Assembly (NCBI GenBank): GCA_046349215.1
Contig: JAXMCV010000001.1
Location: 186,001 to 250,000 of the forward strand
Reading direction: 5' to 3'
DNA: 64,000 bases
Origin: JAJXWB01 sp046349215
GTDB lineage: Bacteria > Pseudomonadota > Alphaproteobacteria > Rhizobiales > Beijerinckiaceae
The notes below the pieces were generated by a model. It did not search any database. It was not told the DNA's origin and was given only the letters and a program-made list of their open reading frames with translations. Within the stretch, counting starts at the first letter, position 1. Each line of letters opens with the position of its first letter. The position numbers were made by a program, and so were the translations under genes. Below are positions 36,581 to 45,429 of the stretch, piece after piece.

Positions 36581-36732
36581 GGTGAACTCCAGAAACCCGC
36601 CGCAAGAGCGGGCATGTTGACCGCGAGCATAGCACCGGCCCCGGCTTTGGGAAGGGAGCCGCTCTGCGTGAGACGCAGGGCGCGGACGAAACGGCGCCCC
36701 CGCCCCGGCCCGCGCGCCAGCCCGATCCGGCG

Positions 36733-36761
36733 TTGACAGGCGCAGCCCCGGCGATTATCTC
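36733..36761 (+). promoter_or_regulatory. Promoter of tRNA-Gln
   Basis: TTGACA at 36733-36738, a 17-nt spacer and TATCTC at 36756-36761 form a near-consensus sigma-70 promoter, about 40 nt upstream of the mature tRNA start. Confidence 0.6.
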
Positions 36762-36799
36762 CGGCCGCACTGACGCGCCGGGCCAACCGCCTGCGCCGT

Positions 36800-36873
36800 T
36801 GGGGGATAGTTCAACGGTAGAACAGCGGACTCTGACTCCGTTAATCTTGGTTCGAATCCAGGTCCCCCAGCCA
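36800..36873 (+). tRNA. tRNA-Gln (anticodon CTG)
   Basis: A 74-nt cloverleaf including an encoded CCA. The acceptor stem is TGGGGGA / TCCCCCA, the anticodon stem GCGGA / TCCGT, and the anticodon loop CTCTGAC gives CTG for Gln codon CAG. The T-arm carries GGTTCGAATCC. It is followed by a tyrosine recombinase gene, making the 3' half a likely attachment site. Confidence 0.96.
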
Positions 36874-36982
36874 GAAATCTCCTAAGTCCTTGAAGAAAAG
36901 TCGAAATCGACCCTCGTAGCGATGATCGCTGCGGGCAAGTCGCCCCGACTGTCCTCCCGGCCTGTCGCCCAAGGAGGATCGA

Positions 36983-38956
36983 ATGGGTCGACTTTGTCAG
37001 AATGTCCGACGCCGCAACGGCGTCTACTGGTTTACCAAAAAGCTGAGAACGCCCGACGGCGTCGCACGCGTCGAGTTCTCGTTAAATACCCGGGAACCCA
37101 GACTCGCGACTATGGTCGGCGCGCAGGTCAATGCGCAGTTCTACGTCCTGAGCGAGCGCGTCTTGTCCGGCCAAAGCGACATCGAAACTTTTCGCGAGAC
37201 CCTGGCGGAAATCGCCGCAGAGGTAGCGCAGTCCCGGCGCAACGCGATGTTCGAGGCATTGCTGACGTCTCACAACAGCGCCGGCGCTCTGGCCAGCAAC
37301 GACGAACTCGACGCGATTGTCAGGACCGAGGTCAATCTGGGACGCGTCATCGAAATGATCGCCAGGCACGGCGAGGCCCTGCGCGACACGAACTTCCTGA
37401 TCGAAGCGTTGGACGAATACGGGTTCGAAGATCAGGAACTCGCGGTCTACGCGGTCTTGATCCAGCCGCATCTCGATGAATGCCTTGGCGTATTGGCAGG
37501 TCTGACTGAGGGGTCAGGCGAGGCCACAACGTCTCTGCTTGAGCGTCGTTTGGTGATGAAGACCGTCGGCAAGGCGATCACACAATCAGCGGAAAAGGCG
37601 GGTGAGAAGGACCTCGTCGGCTTGGACGACATCGTCAGCCAGGCCGTTGGCAGCGTTTACAGCCGGCCTGTGTACAAGCACAAGCCGCAGGCTCCCGAAG
37701 CCCCGGCCCTCAGTCCGCCGCCGGCAGCAACACCGCCGAACGCCCTGCCCCCTCCGGTTGTATCCGTCGACGAGCATCCCTTTGTGGGCGCCGTCGACAC
37801 ATATCTGAAGCGCGCCAAGAAGGGCGATGCCCGGCGCGACGCGAAGGACGTAGTTGCTGTCGGTCGCCTATTTTCGGAATTCCTCATCGAGCAGGACGTT
37901 CGCGACCTTCGACAGATACGGCAGCACCACCTCTCCGGCTTCCACGATCTTTTCGACGAACTGCCGACACATTGGGGAAAGTCGAGCCAGGACACGTGTC
38001 TTGCCGACTACCGCCAGCGTGGGAAGAGCCTCCCGAAAGAGAAGCGCGGGCTTTCGGCCAAGACGCTGAACAAGCACTTTGGCAACATCGGTCAGGTGAT
38101 CGCGTCCATTCGGGCCACCGGCGGTGTTGTCGGCGCGCCCGGCGAAGTGCTTGATCCCTCCCTTCTGCACATCCGGATCAAGGACCGCGGACGCAACTTG
38201 CGAAACCCGTTCGACACCGACGAACTGGCAGCACTCTTCAATCTACCAGTCTTCACGGGTTGCGCCGGCTGGCGACGCCAGGAGCCGTTCAAGCCGGGCG
38301 CTCACGTCTTTCACAGGGCGCTCTATTTCGCGCCGATGCTCCTCTACTATACGGGCGCTCGCCGGGACGAGATCTTCGGCCTCATACGCGACGACGTACA
38401 TCTCGACGCGCCGATTCCGTACATTCACATCCGTGAGAACTCCCAGCGGCAGATCAAGAACGTCCAATCCGAGCGCAAGATTCCTATTCACGGCGAGGTC
38501 CTGCGGCTTGGCTTCGCGCAATACATCACGAAAATCGCCAGCCTGAAGTACGAGCTGGTGTTTCCCGACCTCTATTCGACGACCACATCATCGCCGCTCG
38601 GCGATCGTCTCTACGACGAGATCGCAGGCGCGCTCGCAGAGGCCGTGCCGGAAGAAGGACGGCGCAAGACGGTACTCCACTCGCTGCGCCACACGGTCGG
38701 GAGCACGCTGAAGGGCGAAGGTATTGTCGCCGAGAAACGCGCTGACCTGCTCGGGCACAAGGGCAGGACCGCGACCGAGGAAACCTACGCGTCTCAGTCG
38801 ACGCTGGAATCCTTGCGCGAGCTAATTCACAGGTTGCCGGTTGCGACCGCGCATCTGGCTCCCAGCCCGATCCGGCTCGTGCCTTGGGTCGAGCGCAAGG
38901 AGCCAGCGCCCTGGGGACGCCCTGCCCGCGGCGGCAAGGCCAAGACGACCGACTGA
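36983..38956 (+). CDS. int: Tyrosine recombinase / integrase (large, tRNA-Gln-associated)
   Basis: A 657-residue site-specific recombinase. The catalytic Arg-His-Arg-His-Tyr set is visible: YTGARRDEIFGL (first Arg), HSLRHTVGS (His-x-x-Arg), LLGHKG (His) and ETYAS (Tyr). The N-terminus has the arm-binding pattern RRNGVYWFTKKLRTPDGVARVEFSLNTREP, and a ~300-residue middle region includes a Pro-rich linker near residue 230. It is longer than the usual ~400 residues. AAGGAGG lies 5 nt before ATG. It probably drives integration and excision of the adjoining element at tRNA-Gln. Confidence 0.92.
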   Translation: MGRLCQNVRRRNGVYWFTKKLRTPDGVARVEFSLNTREPRLATMVGAQVNAQFYVLSERVLSGQSDIETFRETLAEIAAEVAQSRRNAMFEALLTSHNSAGALASNDELDAIVRTEVNLGRVIEMIARHGEALRDTNFLIEALDEYGFEDQELAVYAVLIQPHLDECLGVLAGLTEGSGEATTSLLERRLVMKTVGKAITQSAEKAGEKDLVGLDDIVSQAVGSVYSRPVYKHKPQAPEAPALSPPPAATPPNALPPPVVSVDEHPFVGAVDTYLKRAKKGDARRDAKDVVAVGRLFSEFLIEQDVRDLRQIRQHHLSGFHDLFDELPTHWGKSSQDTCLADYRQRGKSLPKEKRGLSAKTLNKHFGNIGQVIASIRATGGVVGAPGEVLDPSLLHIRIKDRGRNLRNPFDTDELAALFNLPVFTGCAGWRRQEPFKPGAHVFHRALYFAPMLLYYTGARRDEIFGLIRDDVHLDAPIPYIHIRENSQRQIKNVQSERKIPIHGEVLRLGFAQYITKIASLKYELVFPDLYSTTTSSPLGDRLYDEIAGALAEAVPEEGRRKTVLHSLRHTVGSTLKGEGIVAEKRADLLGHKGRTATEETYASQSTLESLRELIHRLPVATAHLAPSPIRLVPWVERKEPAPWGRPARGGKAKTTD

Positions 38957-39044
38957 TCAACAGGCGTCGTTTCGTGCCCGGCGTGTCCATCGACTCGTCG
39001 GGTCTTTTCCAAAATTCACCAATCCACCTCACAGCGTTACCAGC

Positions 39045-39980
39045 ATGCTCACACCGAGAGTTTCGGTCGTTACAGAACCATCCGCACCTCGTCCAAGGCG
39101 TGTCATTGCGATCTTCGCAGACGGCCTCGGCCGCATGCCGTCCGGCTCTGTCTCGTTCCTGGCCGGCGAAGACCATATGGCTGTGAATGACGTTGTCGAC
39201 GAGTTGACCCGGCTCGACAAGAAGTTCGAGGAGGCCCGCGTCCGAAAGATCGTGCCTGTTGCCGATCGAGATGACAGGCTCGACGTAGGAGACTTCAGAT
39301 TTCTGCTCGGAGCTCCAAACCGCCGCTTGTTTGCGAAGGTTCTTAGCCCACAAGGCGCGATACCATCTAAACAGGTTGATGCGGTCGTCGCGTTCGTGTC
39401 CGACTGTCTCGCTGCGTGGGCCTATGACCAGGTCAGCCGACCGATGCTTCTCATCGTTGAATTGGACGACTTTTGCGAGCTCGTTGGAGTTGCTGCCCTT
39501 CACGAACTGATCGACCGCCTGCAGACGACCGCAAAGCAGTTCGATGTCGCCATTCTTGCGATTGCCAACAAGGCCGTCCATCAATTGGTTGCCGCGCTGC
39601 GCGGGCCGCCATCCGATTGGGGCGACGCGAAAGCTCCACTCACCGTTCCTATTGAGGCGACGTCCGACGCGGATAGCGGCAACGATGTTCCGCCCCGCCA
39701 GTCATCTGCCGCCAATGCCGAAGTCGCTCCGCCTCCAAGCCGGACTCGGACCCGAAATCCGCATGCTCAAGAGATAATATTGCAGACGCTGGTCAATGCA
39801 GGCGAGCCGATGAGCCCCAAGGCATTGGCCGAGAGACTCTGCGGTCGCGCTCCAACCAAGGCTGAGCACGCCAATTACCGAAAGCACCTCTCGACCATGA
39901 AAGCCAAAGGCTTGGTCGAGGCGATCAACCACCAGTACCAACCTTCGCGTCGCAGCGCCGACCAGCGCAAACGACACTAA
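39045..39980 (+). CDS. Uncharacterised protein with C-terminal winged-helix-like region
   Basis: A 311-residue protein that matches no family I recognise. Residues ~10-200 form a mixed region with PMLLIVELDDFCELVGVAALHELIDRL and QFDVAILAIANKAVHQLVAAL. A Pro/Asn-rich linker follows, then ~75 residues (AQEIILQTLVNAGEPMSPKALAERL to RKHLSTMKAKGLVEAI) with the shape of a winged helix-turn-helix. This could be an integrated-element regulator or defence/partition-type protein. No signal peptide. It follows the integrase on the same strand after ~90 nt; no clear ribosome-binding site at the chosen ATG. Confidence 0.6.
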   Translation: MLTPRVSVVTEPSAPRPRRVIAIFADGLGRMPSGSVSFLAGEDHMAVNDVVDELTRLDKKFEEARVRKIVPVADRDDRLDVGDFRFLLGAPNRRLFAKVLSPQGAIPSKQVDAVVAFVSDCLAAWAYDQVSRPMLLIVELDDFCELVGVAALHELIDRLQTTAKQFDVAILAIANKAVHQLVAALRGPPSDWGDAKAPLTVPIEATSDADSGNDVPPRQSSAANAEVAPPPSRTRTRNPHAQEIILQTLVNAGEPMSPKALAERLCGRAPTKAEHANYRKHLSTMKAKGLVEAINHQYQPSRRSADQRKRH

Positions 39981-40125
39981 GCCAATCTGCCTCGAAGGCG
40001 CGACGCAGCGGATAATGACAAAGAGCTATACTATGGCCCGGAACTGACGTTTTCTGTTGCTTGCCGCAACCGCTATTTCTGATGTCGCGCTCGGTGGCCA
40101 CCCCTGTCTGACCGGTCCGGTTCGA

Positions 40126-40422
40126 TCAATCTTGGCAAGCTTCATACAAGCTCAGCTCTTTGCCGTTTGCTTTTGCATCGAGCATTTTCAGGGTAATCTT
40201 GATGAGTTTCTTCTCATGCGGCGATTTGACATTCGTCCTGAGTACGTCTGCCAAATCCGCCGCGCCGATCGACGTTTCGAGTGCTGCGGCCACGACCGCG
40301 TCGCAGATCACCACTTTTGCGTCACGCTCCCACGAATTGACCAGATCGCGCATTTCCGAGGTCTGCATTTCCAGCTTGAACAGTCGGTGCTGGAAATATT
40401 CCAAGGTCTTGGTTCTCTTCAT
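40126..40422 (-). CDS. Small hypothetical protein, element cargo
   Basis: A 98-residue protein, mostly helical and charged (KRTKTLEYFQHRLFKLEMQ, KSPHEKKLIKITLKMLDAK). The ATG at 40422 has AGGAG at 7 nt, a convincing ribosome-binding site. The gene sits in a relatively AT-rich patch and converges with the 311-residue gene, consistent with mobile DNA. No function assigned. Confidence 0.6.
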   Translation of the reverse strand: MKRTKTLEYFQHRLFKLEMQTSEMRDLVNSWERDAKVVICDAVVAAALETSIGAADLADVLRTNVKSPHEKKLIKITLKMLDAKANGKELSLYEACQD

Positions 40423-41007
40423 CACTTGCTCCTATCTCGCCCGCAATGGTCAGCGGGTTTCTGGGAGCACTTAATAAATATCAAAATTTGCGCGTGCCAA
40501 TAGCACGTTCACACTATCGGCGCTAAAAATTTTTGACGAACCCGCGCGCCTGCACGTTCTTACGCCAGAACCACTATTTGGTATTGGTCAGAGTGAATGA
40601 CAGGTTGCATTGTGCAGAACATCATCATGCCAATCGAGAATACCATCCATAACAGTATCACGAAATAAATTGCACGGTGCCGCGCGATGCCCGCCCCGTC
40701 GCGGCGCAATCGCGTGAACGCCCGAATGCCGACTGAGCGCTCGTGAACCTTGGCGACCGCTCTCGGACTCTGGAAGTTGCCGAACCGTTCGGCCGCTTCG
40801 CGCCATGAGCTGCCATAGACTTGCGGTCCGATTCCAGACATTCGCGGAATGCTGATCGGAGGGCAGCTTCCGGCCCAGTCTCTCAGGGCAGTGAACGACC
40901 GATGGACGAAGCCGCTCCGCGGCAGGAGCTGCCCGATTGGGGGCGGCTGAGGTCTGACACTCGGGATTGCACGATCATGTGGGGTTTCTCTTGAACGGGA
41001 GAGCCCC
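40423..41007. other. Intergenic region preceding the IS91-type genes
   Basis: About 580 nt. The first ~130 nt are AT-rich relative to the surroundings. A possible minus-strand reading frame at 40560-40841 ends with a hydrophobic helix (AIYFVILLWMVFSIGMMMF) but lacks a ribosome-binding site. The rest carries an inverted repeat GGGCAGCT (40861) / AGCTGCCC (40927) and probably belongs to the left end of the IS91-type element. No solid gene is seen. Confidence 0.4.
40560..40841 (-). CDS. Possible small single-span membrane protein (weak)
   Basis: A 93-residue frame ending in a clear hydrophobic helix (IYFVILLWMVFSIGMMMFC) and a polar tail. The N-terminal half is unremarkable and there is no ribosome-binding site. 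It may be a genuine small membrane protein or the 3' remainder of a gene interrupted by the neighbouring IS91-type element. Included because the helix is more hydrophobic than expected from chance in this GC context. Confidence 0.3.
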   Translation of the reverse strand: MSGIGPQVYGSSWREAAERFGNFQSPRAVAKVHERSVGIRAFTRLRRDGAGIARHRAIYFVILLWMVFSIGMMMFCTMQPVIHSDQYQIVVLA

Positions 41008-41880
41008 ATGGAAGACCACAGCAATGCCCAAGGATCCGTCAGCCCGCTTCGCCAGCGGATGCTCGAGGACATGACCATCCGCGGTTTCGGCGAGCAGACG
41101 AAGCGCGACTACGTCCGGCAGGTGCGTATGTTTGCGGCGTTCATCGACCGCAAGCCGGCCCTTGCCGAGCCGGAGGATCTGCGTCGCTACCAGCTGCACA
41201 TGGCGGCCAGCGGCGCGAGCGCCTCCACAATGAACCAGGCCTGCGCGGCCCTTCGGTTCTTCTTCCATGTGACGCTCGGCCGCCCTGGCTTCGGCGATCG
41301 GATGGCGCGGATCTCGACGCCCGAACGCTTACCCGTCGTATTGAGCCCGGAGGAGGTCGCACTGCTGCTGGCGCATGCCTCGAACCTGAAGCACCGGGCG
41401 GCGCTCAGCGTCGCCTATGGTTGCGGCCTGCGCGTTTCCGAGATCGCCAACCTCAAAGTCTCGGATATCGACAGCGCCCGGATGCTGATCCGCGTCGAAC
41501 AGGGCAAGGGACGCAAGGATCGCTATGTCATGCTGTCGCCCGATCTGCTCGCGCTGTTACGGCAGTGGTGGCGGGAGAAGCGGCCGAAGGGATGGCTGTT
41601 CCCAGGCCAACAGCCAGGCCAGCCGATCACCTCACGCCAGCTCAGCCGCGCCTGCGTTGCCGCCGCGGCGAGCGCGAGGCTCGGCAAGCGCGTCTCCATG
41701 CACACGCTGCGGCACAGCTTCGCCACGCATCTTCTGGAGCAGAAGGTCGATATCCGCGTCATCCAGACGCTGCTCGGCCACAGGAAGCTCGACACAACGG
41801 CGATCTACACGCGCGTTGCCCTCAAGACGATCCGCGACGTCGAGAGCCCGCTCGCGCTGCTCGCGCCCCCGCACTCCTGA
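41008..41880 (+). CDS. Tyrosine recombinase of the IS91-type element
   Basis: A 290-residue XerC/D-like recombinase. An N-terminal SAM-like core-binding domain (RQRMLEDMTIRGFGEQTKRDYVRQVRMFAAF) is followed by the catalytic domain with AYGCGLRVSEIANLKVSDID (Arg), HTLRHSFATHLLE (His-x-x-Arg), LLGHRKLDTTAIYTRV (His and Tyr). Intact and of full length. It is encoded just before the Y2 transposase and likely acts with it. Its start follows GGGAGAG. Confidence 0.9.
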   Translation: MEDHSNAQGSVSPLRQRMLEDMTIRGFGEQTKRDYVRQVRMFAAFIDRKPALAEPEDLRRYQLHMAASGASASTMNQACAALRFFFHVTLGRPGFGDRMARISTPERLPVVLSPEEVALLLAHASNLKHRAALSVAYGCGLRVSEIANLKVSDIDSARMLIRVEQGKGRKDRYVMLSPDLLALLRQWWREKRPKGWLFPGQQPGQPITSRQLSRACVAAAASARLGKRVSMHTLRHSFATHLLEQKVDIRVIQTLLGHRKLDTTAIYTRVALKTIRDVESPLALLAPPHS

Positions 41881-41893
41881 AGACCGCGCCGTC

Positions 41894-43132
41894 ATGGCGC
41901 GGCCTCGCCTCGAGGTCGCAGACGTCTTTCGTCGGCATGGGGAGGCATATCTTGCCGCCCACGCCGGCCGTCTGAGCCTCGGCCAACTCAAGGTCGTCTC
42001 GGCGATCCGGGCTTGTCGCACCGCGGCGCTCGGTGGCCATGTCGCGCGCTGCGACGGCTGCGGCCATGTCGAGATCGGATACAACTCCTGTCGCAACCGG
42101 CATTGTCCGAAGTGCCAGGGATTTGCCGCGCGCGCCTGGCTCGACAAGCGTCAAGCCGATCTACTGCCGCTCGCCTACTATCACGTCGTCTTCACCCTGC
42201 CGGCGGCGATCGCCGCAATCGCTTTCCAAAACAAGGCGGCGCTCTACGACCTGCTCATGAAGACCGCTGCCGAGACGCTGACGACGATCGCCGTCGATCC
42301 GAAGCGGCTCGGCGTCAGAATCGGATTCACCAGCGTGCTGCACACTTGGGGATCGGCGCTCACTCACCATCCGCACGTCCACATCATCGTCCCCGGCGGC
42401 GGCCTGTCGCCGGACGGCGAACGCTGGATCGCCTGCAAGCCCGGCTTCTTTCTGCCCGTGCGTGTCCTGTCGCGCTTCTTCCGTCGCCGCTTCCTGGAAG
42501 GCTTGCTCGCCCTTCATGAGGGCGGCCGGCTGACCTTCTTCGGCGACCTCGCCGGGCTCGCCAACCCCGGTGTGTTCAGAGCCCGTCTCGCGCCGCTGCG
42601 CCGCGCCGAATGGGTCATCTACGCCAAGCGCCCGTTCGGCGGCCCTCAGGCCGTCCTCGCCTATCTGTCGCGCTACACCCACCGCGTCGCCATCTCAGAC
42701 AGCCGCATCGTCGCATTCGACGGTCATCGCGTCTCCTTCCGCTGGAAGGACTATCGCGCTCGGGCGAGCGCGCCGGGCGCATGGATCAAGACCATGACGC
42801 TGCCCGTCGACGAGTTCATGCGCCGCTTCCTGCTGCACGTTCTCCCCGATGGCTTCCACCGCATCCGCCATTACGGCTTCCTCGCCGGCGCCGCGCGCGT
42901 CAAGAACGTCGCGCGCATCAGACAGATGATTGCCGACGTCAGTGGCGCACCGCAGGCCCGACAGAACGTCGGCGAGCCGCATGCCGAACCGGCAGAAGCG
43001 GGTGTCGACGATGAGCGCGAGGAATCCTTCCCCTGCCGCTGCTGTGGTGGTCGCATGACCATCGTCGAGCGCTTCGCCCGCGGCGGCGCTCCGCAAACGT
43101 CGTTCGCAGCCGGATGGAGCGATACATCATGA
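41894..43132 (+). CDS. IS91-family Y2/HUH transposase
   Basis: A 412-residue rolling-circle transposase. The N-terminal zinc ribbon is CDGCGHVEIGYNSCRNRHCPKCQG, the metal-binding HUH motif is in THHPHVHIIVPGGG and the Tyr pair region is AYLSRYTHRVAISDSR (first Tyr of the Y2 motif). A second CxxC pair lies at the C-terminus (FPCRCCGGRM). It nicks one strand at its origin and transfers it to a GTTC/GAAC-type target. Full length, so possibly active. Confidence 0.93.
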   Translation: MARPRLEVADVFRRHGEAYLAAHAGRLSLGQLKVVSAIRACRTAALGGHVARCDGCGHVEIGYNSCRNRHCPKCQGFAARAWLDKRQADLLPLAYYHVVFTLPAAIAAIAFQNKAALYDLLMKTAAETLTTIAVDPKRLGVRIGFTSVLHTWGSALTHHPHVHIIVPGGGLSPDGERWIACKPGFFLPVRVLSRFFRRRFLEGLLALHEGGRLTFFGDLAGLANPGVFRARLAPLRRAEWVIYAKRPFGGPQAVLAYLSRYTHRVAISDSRIVAFDGHRVSFRWKDYRARASAPGAWIKTMTLPVDEFMRRFLLHVLPDGFHRIRHYGFLAGAARVKNVARIRQMIADVSGAPQARQNVGEPHAEPAEAGVDDEREESFPCRCCGGRMTIVERFARGGAPQTSFAAGWSDTS

Positions 43133-43682
43133 TCTGCCCGCGGACCGTCTGCCCCAACCACGATTCCGAACGCACGCAAATTACCGGCGCAACGCAGCCG
43201 CTCGCTTCATGCTCGACAAAATCGACTGCCCAGACGAGCTCGCCGAGCCGGCGCTTCGATCAACGCATCATCCGCAGAAATCATCCACGACCGAAGCGCG
43301 CCCGTCGCCGCGACACAACCGCAGTCGGCGACACACCGTTCGCGAAAGCCCCATAGCGCCGGCCAATCTGAAACGCCCAACCACTGGGCCGCGGCTTCCT
43401 CCATCGGAGGATTGCCGACGCCGGCCCGCGCGCCGTCACGCACATCCGGGTCGGGCCGGCGTCCGCAATCCTTCACGATAGCAGACACCGAAGCGAACAT
43501 GGAAAGCAACTGGCGCAACGAGCGTACGCCACCCACCTTCGCCAGGGGACAACGCGACGTTTCGGCGCCCGGTGATGATGGGCGCTTCGTTGGCGGGTGC
43601 CTTTGTTCGTCAGCAAGCCTCGCCCGCTTTGCGCAGTGAATGACCCCGGCTATTGTGTCGTTTCCTTGGCCCCGGAGCCGTC
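43133..43682. other. Intergenic stretch with a large imperfect inverted repeat
   Basis: About 550 nt without a supportable gene. It likely holds the right (origin) end of the IS91-type element and the promoter of the downstream binding protein. The clearest structure is a 20-nt inverted repeat at 43409-43428 / 43452-43471 (19 of 20 positions pair). Confidence 0.5.
43409..43471. repeat. 20-bp inverted repeat with 23-nt loop
   Basis: The left arm GGATTGCCGACGCCGGCCCG at 43409-43428 pairs with the right arm CGGGCCGGCGTCCGCAATCC at 43452-43471, with one mismatch. Either an IS91-type origin hairpin, a terminator, or the end of another decayed element. Confidence 0.7.
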
Positions 43683-44645
43683 ATGCGGCGACGAGACATT
43701 ATCCGAATGGCAGGCGGCGGGCTGATTTTGGGGCCGGCCGGCGCTTTCGCGCAGCGCACATACCGGGTGGGGGTTCTTACCCCTTCTCAGGGACAATGGC
43801 AGCCTAGGACCTTCCGGGAGGCACTAGCTGCTTTCGACTTCCGAGAAGACGGGAATCTGAAGGTCGAAATTGCGTCGGCCGAGGGCGATCTCGGTCGCAT
43901 GCCCGACCTGGCCGCAAGAATTGTCGCGGGAAAGCCGGATGTCATCGTCGCCGTTAATACCCCCGGAGCGCGCGCAGCGATTGAGGCGACATCCACGATA
44001 CCAATTGTTGCTGCCGCCGTCGCAGACCCGATTTTTCTCGGTATCGTTCAAAATCTCTCGCGACCCGAGCGAAACGTCACCGGCGTCGCCAATCTTGCTG
44101 CAGACTTCACGTCGAAGCGAATTCTGCTACTGAAGGAAGTCGTTCCGAAAGCCCGTCGCGTCGCGCTGATCGCACATCCGGATGAGCCGATTTCCGAATT
44201 GCAAATCAAGGATGCCGAGAAAAACGCGGGGGCGCTGCAAATCGAACCCAAGACGATTTTCGTGCGGACGCTCGAGGATCTCAGGAACGGCATACAAGCG
44301 GCCCAGGAATGGCGAGCCCAGGCGGTAGTGCGGCTGGCGGGCCAGGGCCTCGCCTTGGGCGCAGACACGGCGCGCACCGCGACGGAGGCGGGATTGCCCT
44401 CGATGATGTTGCAGAAGCGGGACGTAGAGGCTGGCGGCCTCATGTCGTACTTCACGGACCAGCGTGAAGTATGGCGCAGCGTTGCTGCTCAGGTCAGTCG
44501 ATTGCTCAAGGGGGCGTCGATCCGGGACTTGCCATTTGAAGTGCCCACGCGGTTCGAGCTGGTGGTGAGTCTCACCGCGGGAAGAGCGCTGGGCCTAACG
44601 TTTCCTCCTGCGCTGATCGCCCGGGCGGATGAGGTGATCGACTGA
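43683..44645 (+). CDS. TrpX-type ABC transporter substrate-binding protein
   Basis: A 320-residue periplasmic binding protein of the ABC_sub_bind (PF04392) family. The N-terminus MRRRDIIRMAGGGLILGPAGAFAQRTYRVGVLTP is a signal peptide followed by the first strand. The core contains KPDVIVAVNTPGARAAIEATSTIPIVAAAVADPI and the C-terminus ALGLTFPPALIARADEVID, typical of this family. Ligands include tryptophan/tyrosine in some bacteria; here unknown, and no permease is next to it. Confidence 0.85.
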   Translation: MRRRDIIRMAGGGLILGPAGAFAQRTYRVGVLTPSQGQWQPRTFREALAAFDFREDGNLKVEIASAEGDLGRMPDLAARIVAGKPDVIVAVNTPGARAAIEATSTIPIVAAAVADPIFLGIVQNLSRPERNVTGVANLAADFTSKRILLLKEVVPKARRVALIAHPDEPISELQIKDAEKNAGALQIEPKTIFVRTLEDLRNGIQAAQEWRAQAVVRLAGQGLALGADTARTATEAGLPSMMLQKRDVEAGGLMSYFTDQREVWRSVAAQVSRLLKGASIRDLPFEVPTRFELVVSLTAGRALGLTFPPALIARADEVID

Positions 44646-44703
44646 CGACCGAGCGAGCATGTACCGTCCGCTACCCGCCCTGAACGGCGGTTCCGAGCAT
44701 CTG

Positions 44704-44725
44704 GTTCGGGCGCGGTAGCCCGAAC
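44704..44725. repeat. Perfect 8-bp hairpin
   Basis: GTTCGGGC at 44704-44711 and GCCCGAAC at 44718-44725 enclose a 6-nt loop; it is 59 nt after the binding-protein stop and a further GGTTCGGGGCC copy of one arm follows. Could terminate transcription of that gene, although no T-run follows. Confidence 0.4.
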
Positions 44726-45068
44726 GACCGGTTCGGGGCCGGTGGCGCGCGGCAGTGGCCGACCGACTGCGGCCGAACAGGGCCCGACCGCCTTTCGGCT
44801 CTCTTGCGCCATTTGCGGTCGTCAGCACCGGGACTGAAAGCAGTCATTTTTTTGAATGGCGGTGAGCGAGACGATCCCAAGCTATCCGGCCGTACGTCTT
44901 CCGATATGCCGATCAGCATTGTTTACACGCAGATCATTGCTCAGATCTCCCGTAACACGACCCGCAACTCGGCGTGGAAATGATGGGCGTCCACGGAACG
45001 CACAATTCTGGGCAGACTGCCGCCATAAGCATTGGATTGATGCAGGCCCGCCATTGTCCCTTTCAAAA

Positions 45069-45299
45069 TCAGCACGCCGAAGGTTGCAGCTGAGCGTTGG
45101 AGCCGAGTTCCGCCAGCGCTCGTGAAATATCCAATGAATTGAGTGCTCTGTTCTCCGGCCCGACAATGCGGACTGGCCGGCGACCTTGCTGCCAGACGCT
45201 TGCCGCCGCCTCGATCGCATCACGCAGCGTGGCATGCGCCGAAACAGCCGGCCGCCGCGCGCCCGATTTCAACTCGGAAAAGAGAAGCCATCTGTCCAT
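45069..45299 (-). CDS. Small hypothetical protein (weak)
   Basis: A 76-residue frame whose composition and pattern (SAHATLRDAIEAAASVWQQGRRPVRIVGPENRAL) look protein-like, with an alpha-beta arrangement. There is no strong ribosome-binding site. It lies between the TrpX-type gene and the alkyl sulfatase, on the sulfatase strand but downstream of it. No family recognised. Confidence 0.4.
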   Translation of the reverse strand: MDRWLLFSELKSGARRPAVSAHATLRDAIEAAASVWQQGRRPVRIVGPENRALNSLDISRALAELGSNAQLQPSAC

Positions 45300-45429
45300 C
45301 GCCGGAGATTACCGGCGGCATTCGAACGATCGCCTACCTGCGTCGATAGAAGTTTATTTGACGAGCGGATTAGGAGAGCCGACTTTCGTATCAGGCGGTA
45401 TTGATGGGTCGACTACGTTCTTGGCGTCG

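Larger units (their letters stand above)
40990..43132 (+). mobile_element. IS91-type element: tyrosine recombinase plus Y2/HUH transposase
   Basis: Two adjacent same-strand genes, a tyrosine recombinase and an IS91-family transposase, 13 nt apart. This paired layout is known for a subset of IS91 relatives. IS91 elements have no terminal inverted repeats and move by rolling-circle replication, so ends (terIS and oriIS) cannot be placed from the sequence alone. Confidence 0.6.
36874..43682 (+). mobile_element. Putative tRNA-Gln-integrated element (right end unresolved)
   Basis: An integrase gene directly downstream of a tRNA, atypical cargo genes and a nested IS91-like element indicate integrated foreign DNA. 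The left boundary would be in or at the 3' end of tRNA-Gln. I could not find a repeat of the tRNA 3' sequence (the region around GGTTCGAATCCAGG) later in the window, so the right end is uncertain; it could lie outside the window or the copy may have decayed. Confidence 0.4.

Noticed and set aside
43133..43536. Possible small genes on either strand after the IS91 transposase
   Set aside because: No ribosome-binding site and Arg/Pro-rich noise; the region is better explained as an element end.
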